64,000 nt of DNA from positions 62,001-126,000 of the forward strand of contig NZ_JAPIVO010000008.1 in NCBI RefSeq assembly GCF_026239655.1, given 5' to 3'. Origin of the DNA: Pedobacter sp. MR2016-24 (GTDB lineage: Bacteria; Bacteroidota; Bacteroidia; Sphingobacteriales; Sphingobacteriaceae). Within the stretch, counting starts at the first letter, position 1. The number at the start of each line of letters is the position of its first letter. The position numbers and the translations under genes are program-made. This document shows, in pieces, positions 18,114-26,200 of the stretch. The notes below the pieces were generated by a model. It saw only the letters and a list, made by a program, of their open reading frames with translations. It ran no database searches and was not told the DNA's origin.

Positions 18114-18266
18114 TTAGGGAATTCTTGGGGCAGCGTTAAGGTTAGTCTAGGGTACGAATAGGTTTAAACTAGGGTTAGTCCGGTTCAAATTCACTAGTTA
18201 AAAAGTACCGGACTCACCCTAGACTTACCCTAGAAGATCCCTAGTCTAGCCTTAAGCAGTCTATAG
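18114..18266. repeat. 11-bp-phased CTAGGGT repeats arranged as one dyad-symmetric array
   Basis: Forward units begin every 11 bases at 18114, 18125, 18136, 18147, 18158, 18169 and 18180 (TTAGGG, TTGGGG, TTAAGG, CTAGGG, ATAGGT, CTAGGG, CCGGTT). Inverted units lie at 18206, 18217, 18228, 18239, 18250 and 18261 (TACCGG, CCCTAG three times, CCTTAA, CTATAG), also every 11 bases. The best 11-mers converge on CTAGGGTNAGT. The two sets are mirror images about 18195.5. Inner arms 18169-18184 / 18207-18222 pair at 15 of 16 positions, and outer arms 18136-18152 / 18239-18255 pair at 15 of 17. A single strand could fold into a 120-nt imperfect hairpin with a 22-nt loop. Confidence 0.75.
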
Positions 18267-18430
18267 GCCTTCATACAGCAGAGAGGCACTTTAATAAGAT
18301 TTCCGGCTTCGAAAAAGAGTCCGGGAGCTGCTGAAAAATAATTAGAAAATCTGAGACGTTAAATTATCAATTCGAGTTATCCTTCCTTGTTAGGAAGTAC
18401 ATATAGGTCTAAATCAAATTCAATATTTAA

Positions 18431-18544
18431 TTACCGCAAAATTTTATTGTACTTAGATCCCAAGTGGACCCACGGAACACTTTCTCCATTATCAAAATAT
18501 ATAAATATTGCACAGGAAAGTTCACAAGCGCAGTCAATGGAAAA
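18431..18544 (-). pseudogene. possible 3' remnant of an unidentified gene
   Basis: A 37-codon minus-strand frame with no start codon ends in coding-like peptide FDNGESVPWVHLGSKYNKIL followed by Arg and a stop. The second half does not look random, but the first part is Cys-rich and preceded by a stop. I cannot name a family. Confidence 0.2.
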
Positions 18545-18658
18545 CTAAATGTGGTAAAGTATTTTTATTACGACAAATTTTGAGGGCTGTTTTATAATGG
18601 GTTATTTGTTGGGCCGGTTCTTCTCCGGCAGTAAAGCCTATAGGTGATGGGGCGAGGA

Positions 18659-19200
18659 TTATTTACCTTTGCGCATAAAGCCAATCTCTCTTCTTGGCTG
18701 CTCTTCCTTTTCAATGAATTTACTCAGATAAGTAAACAATACCTCTATTTTCTGATCCTGGTTAAGAAGCTTCTTTTCAACCTGCTCCACCAGCAATGAT
18801 ACGTCTTTATGAAGCAGTACCATTTCACGTATACGGGTATAGATACGAATGATCTGGATATTGACATGGATAGCTCTTTCACTGTTCAGTACACAAGACA
18901 ACATCGTCACTCCCTGTTCGGTGAAACAAAAAGGCATATATCACAATCCCTGACGATCTTCTTTGGAGGTCACATTTTGTGACCTCCAATTCTCCAGTTC
19001 TTCTTTAGTCATTTCAAACATAAAGTCTTCCGAAAACGGGCTATGTTACGCCGTACCGCCTGTTTTAAGACTTTAGTCTCTACGCCATATAGCTTAGCGA
19101 GATCCCTATCCAGCATTACCTTTTGATCCCGGATCATATAGATCTTACTCATGACAACCTCATCAGGTACAACGACATTCTCTAATGGACTCATAAGCAA
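18659..19200 (-). pseudogene. ORF6N domain gene broken by a frameshift and a nonsense codon
   Basis: The N-terminal part (from 19200 or a nearby ATG) has the ORF6N DNA-binding-like domain: [36 protein letters not shown]. At about 19030-19036 the expected phase is lost: TTTCGG stands where TTTCCGG would keep the frame ARFPEDFMFEM. Reading then continues in the shifted frame through TKEELENWRSQNVTS to a TGA at 18941-18943, placed where the family usually has Arg or Trp before YMPFCFTEQGV. The remaining 93 codons (18937-18659) contain the conserved TEQGVTMLSCVL segment and a coiled-coil C-terminus. Both lesions are simple one-base events, consistent with recent decay. ORF6N proteins are typical of phage-related or mobile DNA in Bacteroidota. 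Confidence 0.85.
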
Positions 19201-19242
19201 ATGTATCCAGATAGACTCTTATTGTGGTTAATTTTTTTTCAA

Positions 19243-22200
19243 TTAAAACAAACCCAGCTGTCCTTTATCGTCAATATCAACATCATCCGGATTAGTAATC
19301 TCCAGTTTGATGTCTTTATTGGGCTTATTTTCTTTGGTTACTTTGCTCTTGGCATCGTCCCATTTTTTCTTTTTTACTACGGGAGCTTTAGCTTCCTCAG
19401 CCTTTACCTCCTGCTCATTAGTTGTCGCTTCGGGTTTTTGTGATTTAGCTTCGGGAGCTTCAGCCTTATCTTCTGCTAAGGTCTTACTTGTTTCCTTCTC
19501 CGTCACTTTCAACTCTGCTTCCGTCTCCTTATCTTCTTTAGGTAGAACGGGAGTTGCAGCCTTCACCTTAGGTGCTTTAATTTTAGGACCATCAATTTCT
19601 TCCTGAGGCTTAATGATTTCAGGCTTTTCTTCAACCGCTTCTTCTTTCACTTCAGGTAATACTTCTTCCGCAGATCCTACTTCATCATCGGCTGCAGTAT
19701 CTTCTTCTATAGACCCAGTATCATCATTACGCTCATCAGACTCCGCATCTAACTCAGTTTCTACCATCACACCAGATGATGTGTCGTTACCACTTTCTGT
19801 ATTGTCATTTTCATCTGCCTGATCAGCACTTTCCTCAGTAGTTTCTTCATCCAGCGCAGCTTCCTGCTCTTCATGGTTTGAAATACTGATGTTCTTCACG
19901 TCATGCTGACTTAACCTGTTTCCATTGGCTTTAATCCCTTTGACGTCTATGAAATCAGTTAGCAGAATCTCGATGGTTTCCGGAATCTGCGTTTTACCCT
20001 TCAGCAGATCAACAGTTAAAGTTGCTTCAGGATTACCCGTCAGGTACAGGAATTTAGATCCTGTCTCTTCACTAATCAGCGTTTGTTTTCTTCCTATAGC
20101 AATTGGTTCAAACACAAACCTTTTGATATAGTAGTTTTTGGCTTTTCCTTCGTAATGTACCACGCCAAATGGTTTTTCCGGATCAAACTTCTGGATCAGC
20201 AGCAGGTCGGCATCAAAATGGTTACTCAGCTCAAATGAACTCAGTTCGTACCATCCCTCCTTATGCACCTGCAGGATTTTGTCATCTCCATCAAATTCGC
20301 CCAGGTATTTGCCTCTGCCATCAACATTCAATCGTCTCAGCAGGCTATCATACCAGATTTTAAGACCCGATAAGGTAGAAACACCTTTGCTTTTCAGCAA
20401 AATCTTTTTAATCGGATATTTAGAAACTATATTTCCCTGCGAAGCACGACCTTTAATAGCGATATCAGCGAAATCAATATCAAACTGCAGTTTTTTCAGT
20501 TTGGTATGTGGTTTCAGCATTACCGTAATAATTTCTGCCTCCCCGTTAGGATTAGGTGTAAAATACAGTATTTTGGAACCTTTACTGCCTTTTGTGAGGT
20601 CGTATTCCTTATCACGCGTTACGCCCAATACAGCAAAACGCTTGATATAAGAAACACCACTGGCCGCATCTTTATAGATCAGGTTATAGATCGTACGTTC
20701 ATCATTTTTCTTGAAAACCTGCGCATGGATAATTCCCTTACCCACAAACTGTTTGTCAGCTACTTTGGAAACGATACACTTGCCATCTTCCCGGAAAACA
20801 ATGATATCATCCAGATCAGAACAGTCTGCAATAAACTCATCCTTTTTTAATCCTGTTCCAACAAATCCGTCTTCACGGTTCATATATACTTTAACATTTG
20901 CCAGAGCCACTTTAGAAGCTTCTACCCTGTCAAATAAGCGAATCTCAGTTTTACGTTCCCGGCCTTTACCATATTTATCCTTTAGCCGCTGAAACCATGC
21001 TACGGCATATTCCGTTAAGTGACGAAGATGGTTTTTAACGACCTTGATCTCATCGGCCAATGATTTCATCTGATCGTCCGCCTTTTTCACATCAAAACGT
21101 GTGATGCTGCTCATCGGTTTGTCAATCAGTTTCTTCAAATCTTCTGGCTGAATTTCCCGGTATAACTGTTCGGCAAATGGAGCAAATAAACCATTTAAAA
21201 CTTCCGTTACCCGTTCAAAGTTATTCGAGTTTTCATAGTCAGGATGTTTGTACATCCCTTCCTGGATAAATATCTTCAGCAATGAACTGAAAAAGATCTT
21301 CTCCTGCAGCTCATGCAGTTTAATCTCCAGCTCCTGTTTCAGCAGGTTTTTAGTATTCTGCGTATTTTGGGTCAGGATATCATTTACGCTCAGGAACTGA
21401 GGTTTATCATCTTTAATAATACAGGTATTAGGAGAGATGGAAACTTCGCATGAGGTAAAAGCATATAAAGCGTCAATAGTCACATCCGGAGAGATACCCG
21501 GAGCCAGCTGAATCACAATTTCTACGTGCGCCGCAGTATTATCCTCGATCTTTTTAATCTTGATTTTACCCTTATCATTAGCAGACAGGATACTATCTAT
21601 TACAGAGCCGGTTGTTGTACTGTAAGGAATTTCAGTAATAACCAGTGTCTTTTTATCTTTTTCAGTGATCTTGGCACGCACCCGCACTTTACCACCACGC
21701 ATTCCTTCATTATAGGCAGAAAAATCTGCCATACCACCGGTAAAGAAATCGGGAAGGATATTAGGTCTGTTGCCTTGTAAAATCTCTATCGAAGCATCCA
21801 GCAGCTCGATAAAGTTGTGCGGCATTACTTTCGTTGCAAGCCCTACTGCAATACCTTCCGCTCCCTGTGCCAACAACAAAGGGAACTTAACCGGTAAAGT
21901 AAGCGGCTCATTGTTACGTCCGTCATAACTCAGCTGCCAGATCGTAGTATCCGAATTAAATACCACCTCATTTGCAAACTTAGATAAACGTGCTTCAATA
22001 TAACGCGGTGCCGCGGCACTGTCGCCCGTAATCGGATCTCCCCAGTTACCCTGACAGTCAATCAGCAGATCTTTCTGCCCTATCTGCACCATCGCATCGC
22101 CAATAGAAGCATCCCCATGCGGGTGATACTTCATCGTATTTCCGATAACGTTAGCCGCCTTATTGAAACGTCCGTCGTCCATCTCTTTCAGGGAGTGCAT

Positions 22201-22365
22201 AATCCTCCGCTGAACAGGTTTTAAACCGTCATTAATATGGGGTACGGCACGGTCCAAAATTACATAAGAGGCATAATCGAGGAACCAGTTTTCGTACAAA
22301 CCATTAATAGGAATTACGTTATGTTTTGTCTCTTCGTTTACGTTATTATCTAATTCGTCGCTCAT
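19243..22365 (-). CDS. parC: DNA topoisomerase IV subunit A with acidic C-terminal extension
   Basis: 1040 aa. The type IIA breakage-reunion domain has DYASYVILDRAVPHINDGLKP early, HPHGDASIGDAM, and the catalytic Arg121-Tyr122 in AAAPRYIEARL. Beta-pinwheel-type repeats follow to about residue 850. The GyrA-box QRRGGKG is not evident, which favours ParC over GyrA. The last 180 residues are low-complexity, strongly acidic then Lys/Glu/Ala-rich, and end in KGQLGLF. The partner ParE is at 31549-33453, not adjacent. Together they decatenate and relax DNA. Confidence 0.93.
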   Translation of the reverse strand: MSDELDNNVNEETKHNVIPINGLYENWFLDYASYVILDRAVPHINDGLKPVQRRIMHSLKEMDDGRFNKAANVIGNTMKYHPHGDASIGDAMVQIGQKDLLIDCQGNWGDPITGDSAAAPRYIEARLSKFANEVVFNSDTTIWQLSYDGRNNEPLTLPVKFPLLLAQGAEGIAVGLATKVMPHNFIELLDASIEILQGNRPNILPDFFTGGMADFSAYNEGMRGGKVRVRAKITEKDKKTLVITEIPYSTTTGSVIDSILSANDKGKIKIKKIEDNTAAHVEIVIQLAPGISPDVTIDALYAFTSCEVSISPNTCIIKDDKPQFLSVNDILTQNTQNTKNLLKQELEIKLHELQEKIFFSSLLKIFIQEGMYKHPDYENSNNFERVTEVLNGLFAPFAEQLYREIQPEDLKKLIDKPMSSITRFDVKKADDQMKSLADEIKVVKNHLRHLTEYAVAWFQRLKDKYGKGRERKTEIRLFDRVEASKVALANVKVYMNREDGFVGTGLKKDEFIADCSDLDDIIVFREDGKCIVSKVADKQFVGKGIIHAQVFKKNDERTIYNLIYKDAASGVSYIKRFAVLGVTRDKEYDLTKGSKGSKILYFTPNPNGEAEIITVMLKPHTKLKKLQFDIDFADIAIKGRASQGNIVSKYPIKKILLKSKGVSTLSGLKIWYDSLLRRLNVDGRGKYLGEFDGDDKILQVHKEGWYELSSFELSNHFDADLLLIQKFDPEKPFGVVHYEGKAKNYYIKRFVFEPIAIGRKQTLISEETGSKFLYLTGNPEATLTVDLLKGKTQIPETIEILLTDFIDVKGIKANGNRLSQHDVKNISISNHEEQEAALDEETTEESADQADENDNTESGNDTSSGVMVETELDAESDERNDDTGSIEEDTAADDEVGSAEEVLPEVKEEAVEEKPEIIKPQEEIDGPKIKAPKVKAATPVLPKEDKETEAELKVTEKETSKTLAEDKAEAPEAKSQKPEATTNEQEVKAEEAKAPVVKKKKWDDAKSKVTKENKPNKDIKLEITNPDDVDIDDKGQLGLF

Positions 22366-22386
22366 TAAGAAAATTGTTGGATGCTG

Positions 22387-22394
22387 TAAATATA
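22387..22394 (-). promoter_or_regulatory. possible -7 box of parC
   Basis: The minus strand reads TATATTTA, seven of eight positions of TAnnTTTG, about 22 bases before the parC ATG. Confidence 0.3.
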
Positions 22395-22470
22395 AGGCAT
22401 CCTGTGAAATTTTGGGAACACAATTTTCCCACAGTTTGTGACTAAATGGATTATCTGGCTAAAATTCAGT

Positions 22471-22962
22471 CTATTTCGCCAGGCGGTCCTCTACAAATGC
22501 AAAAGGAAGCAAACTTTTAACGCCTTTCACTTTGAGTATCTGTCCGCCGATACAGTAGAATATAATTGCTATTTCTTTTTTCTGCTTTTGTTCAAATTCA
22601 GACATCACCTGTAAACAGGCGCCACAGCAGGTAACCGGCTGTACAATTTTGAAATTATCGGTATGCGCAGTAATTACCATACTTTCAATAAGGGCATCCG
22701 GATAAGCCGCACCAATGGTAAACAAGGCAACGCGCTCTGCACACAGACCTGAGGGGTAAGCCAGGTTTTCCTGGTTACTGCCTAATATAATTTGTCCGTC
22801 GGCCAGCCTTACAGCTGTCCCAACTTTAAAGTTTGAATAGGGCGAGTAAGAGCTTTGCAATGCCTTTTCAGCCGCCGCACACAGCAGCTGGTCTTTCATT
22901 TCCAGCTCATCGAGTTGGTCATATGCCTCGTATGAAATGGAAAAGTTTAATTTATTTATCAT
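22471..22962 (-). CDS. cdd: cytidine deaminase
   Basis: 163 aa zinc enzyme deaminating cytidine and deoxycytidine to uridine forms in pyrimidine salvage. The zinc/catalytic motif CAE is at residues 74-76 (SGLCAERVAL), and the second ligand pair is Cys113 and Cys116 in TCCGACLQV. The length is above the usual 130-140, due mainly to an N-terminal addition. It lies upstream of parC with 105 bases between. Confidence 0.94.
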   Translation of the reverse strand: MINKLNFSISYEAYDQLDELEMKDQLLCAAAEKALQSSYSPYSNFKVGTAVRLADGQIILGSNQENLAYPSGLCAERVALFTIGAAYPDALIESMVITAHTDNFKIVQPVTCCGACLQVMSEFEQKQKKEIAIIFYCIGGQILKVKGVKSLLPFAFVEDRLAK

Positions 22963-23202
22963 AGGTATCAGAATCAGGCAGCAATCGTGAAAATATCAGA
23001 TTTATGCTGGCATTTTTATATTGGGCATCTAATATAAGATTTAAAATTCACACCCCTGCCCCGAAGCAAGCAAAATATATTGAACAAAGTTTTAAATTAA
23101 TTAAACAAAATCCCAGCCCTCTTGTAGTATTGAAAGAATAAACCAGCATGGCATGGTTTTAGTTAGCGTTTTCCATATTAAAAACTTAAAATTCACATCA
23201 CA

Positions 23203-26200
23203 TTGAATAAATACGTACGCAAAAGTTTAAAGGTTGTTTTGTGGGTCTTTGCCATCGTCATTATGCTGGTAGTAGCCATCGCCGTATCTTTAAACGTTCC
23301 GGCTGTTCAAAACTTCGTCAAAGGTAAAGCAATCAATTACCTGAAAAATAAAACCCATACTGAAGTCAGCCTCGAAAGTATTAAAATTGCGCTTCCAAAA
23401 GATGTAGTGCTGAACAAGTTTTATATGGCTGACAAAAAGGGTGATACCTTACTCTACGCACAAAAACTTTCAGTGGATATCAGCTTATTTAAGCTGCTTA
23501 AAAATACAGTAGAGATCAATAGTATTGAGCTGGAGAAATTAAGGGCAAATGTGACCAGGATTGATCCGGACACGACTTTTAACTATCAATTCCTGATTGA
23601 CGCATTCATGTCTGAGCAGAAAAAACCAGAGGATCAGGTAAAGAAAGATACAACTTCAACGATGAAGTTCTCGGTAAATAAAATCAGTCTTACGGATATT
23701 GGAATTGTATTCAGAGATGATGTAATTGGTAATGATGTAAATGTAAAATTGGGCGAATTTAAAACCAATATCAAGGACTTTGATATGGCCAATCAGCATT
23801 ATGTGATTAAGGATCTGATATTAAAGAATACTTCACTAAAGTATTTGCAGCAGAAGCCCCTCACAAAACTTGCTGCAGTAGTAGAAGAAAGTCTGGATAC
23901 CGCTAAGTCCGAAACAGGAAAATTACCATTAGTTGAAGTGCAGGATATCGCACTGAATAATGTGAAGATCAAGTATGATGATATGCTTTCTGATACAAGA
24001 GCAGATCTGGATGTGAATGAGTTAACGCTGACCAAACTTCTTGCTGATCTTACAAAAACTGATATTAAACTGGATGATGCGACACTGAAAAAATCCAACA
24101 TCCTGTTCGCATTCAAACCTGCCGCACCGGTAAAAGGAGCCGATACTGTAGCCACTACCAAACCATCGGCAATGGCTATACTGGTTGGTAAACTTAATCT
24201 TGCAGAAAACAATATACAGTTTGATAATCTGGGTGCCAAACCCACTCCAAAAGGAATGGACTTTAACCACCTTAAAATAAATAACCTGGGACTTGAAGCT
24301 GAAGCACTTTCATACAGTACGGCTGGCATTAAAGTAAACGTGAAAAGTGGAACACTAAAAGAAAAAAGTGGTTTCGAACTTTCAAAACTGCAGGGAGATG
24401 TGGTTTATAATGATAAAATGGTCAAAATTAATGACCTAATTTTTAAAACGCCCAATACAAATATTGAAAATAATACAGAGCTGAATTATACTTCGCTGGA
24501 AGATTTAACAAAACATCCTGAACGTGTGAAATTATCATTGCAGGTCAAAAACTCTGTTCTGGGCTTAAAAGATGCTACCTATTTCAGTGATGCCGTACCT
24601 GCGAATTATAAGAATGAAAAGATTAAGATCAACGCGAAAGTTAACGGCTACATGAATAACCTCGTGATCCCTCAATTGCAGATCAGCGGACTAAAGAGTA
24701 CAAATATAGATGTTACCGGTACAGTTAAGGGTTTGCCTGATGTAAATAAGACTTTCCTTGACCTGAACATCAAACGTTTCTCTTTATCTAAAGGAGATCT
24801 GTTGGTAGTCATCCCTAAAAAATCGCTGCCTGCAAATATAGAGCTACCTAACAGGATTGTAGCTAATGGTAAATTCAAAGGCTCAATGACCAATTTCAAT
24901 ACTGGTTTTAATATCAATACGGACATGGGATCGGCAAAATTGCTGGCTTCAATGAAAGGGCCTAAAGGAAAAGAAAGTTATACGGCAGATATCAACCTGA
25001 ATAATTTCAACGTGGGCAGGTTAATAAAAATGCAGCCCACTTTAGGAAGGATAACCGTTAAAGCGAAAGTTAACGGAACCGGACTGGATGCAAAAACGGC
25101 CAATGTCAAATTAAACGGACAGGTGGTAAGTGCCTATTATAATAAATATACTTACAGGAATTTAGTACTAAATGGAACTTATGCTGCTCAGAAATTAAAC
25201 CTGAAAAGTAATATGGCCGATAGCAATGCCAATTTCAACCTTACTGCTTTAGTAAACATGGCTGGCAAATATCCGGCAATAAAGGCTGACCTGAATTTGA
25301 AGCAGGTAAACCTGCAGCAACTGAATTTTAGTCCGACCCAACTTTCATTGGCTGGTCTGGTGAAAGCGGATATTAAAACTGCTGATCCTGATTACCTGAA
25401 CGGCGATGTGAGCATCAGGGGACTACAGGTAGTGAAAGATGGTCAGCGGATCAATGTGGATACAATAGATGTACATTCGGAAGCTGATGCAAATCATAAC
25501 CTGATTAGCCTGAAATCTGAGATACTGAGTGCAAGGGTGGATGGTAAATATCAACTGACTAACCTGGCTGCAGCAATGATCAACCAGATCAATAAGTATT
25601 ATGCCTTTGGCGTGGTTACTAAAATCCCCGAGCAGCGATTCAGGTTCAGCATGAATATTTACAATAGTAAACTACTCAAGCAGTTTGTGCCGACATTAAC
25701 TACCTTCTCTCCTTCACGGATCAGCGGTTTGCTGGACACGCAAAAGGACAGCCTGATCATGAATGCATGGTTCCCTCAGGTAGTTTATGGCGATTATAAG
25801 GTAGACAGCACGAAGTTAACCGTTGATAATGCTAACCAGCAGCTGAATTATAAGTTACTGGTAGGACATGTACAGAGTCCTTCACTGGCCTTGTACAATA
25901 CAGAGTTAAGCGGCCAGGCAGATAATAATGTGCTTGGCGTGAACATCTTTTTGAGGGACAGCAAGCTGAAAGACAAATATATGCTTGGAGGTACTTTCAA
26001 ATCAATGGATAAAAATTTCCGCTTCAGTTTTGACCCGAATAAGTTATTGCTGGACTACGAGAAATGGGCGGTATCACCAGAAAATTATATACAGTTTGGT
26101 GCTTCAGGCATCCTGGCCAATCAGTTTAACCTGAGTAAGGACAACCAGTTACTGAGCATCAATAGTTTGAATGCTACACCTAACTCCCCGCTCAAAGTAG

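Larger units (their letters stand above)
17978..18658. other. 681-base stretch without an intact gene
   Basis: No convincing intact coding frame on either strand. It holds the 11-bp repeat array at 18114-18266, a short GC hairpin at 18613-18629 (GCCGG / CCGGC arms) with no T-run, and a possible coding remnant at 18431-18544. Most of the rest is AT-rich. It ends at the decayed ORF6N gene, so the region looks like a degraded insertion spot between conserved genes. Confidence 0.6.

Noticed and set aside
18136-18255. TTAGGG-like motifs as telomere or CRISPR repeats
   Set aside because: The 11-base phasing, mirror symmetry and lack of spacers of 20-40 bases rule out CRISPR; telomeric repeats are not expected in the interior of a bacterial chromosome.
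18613-18629. GCCGG / CCGGC hairpin as a terminator
   Set aside because: Only five base pairs and no T-run on either strand.
18659-19200. Two separate small genes (18659-18937 and 19009-19200)
   Set aside because: Both halves align to one ORF6N protein and are separated only by a frameshift and one nonsense codon, so one pseudogene is the simpler reading.
19307-20992. Plus-strand Ser-rich frames opposite parC
   Set aside because: They are antisense shadows of the acidic ParC tail and pinwheel region; composition mirrors the opposite strand.
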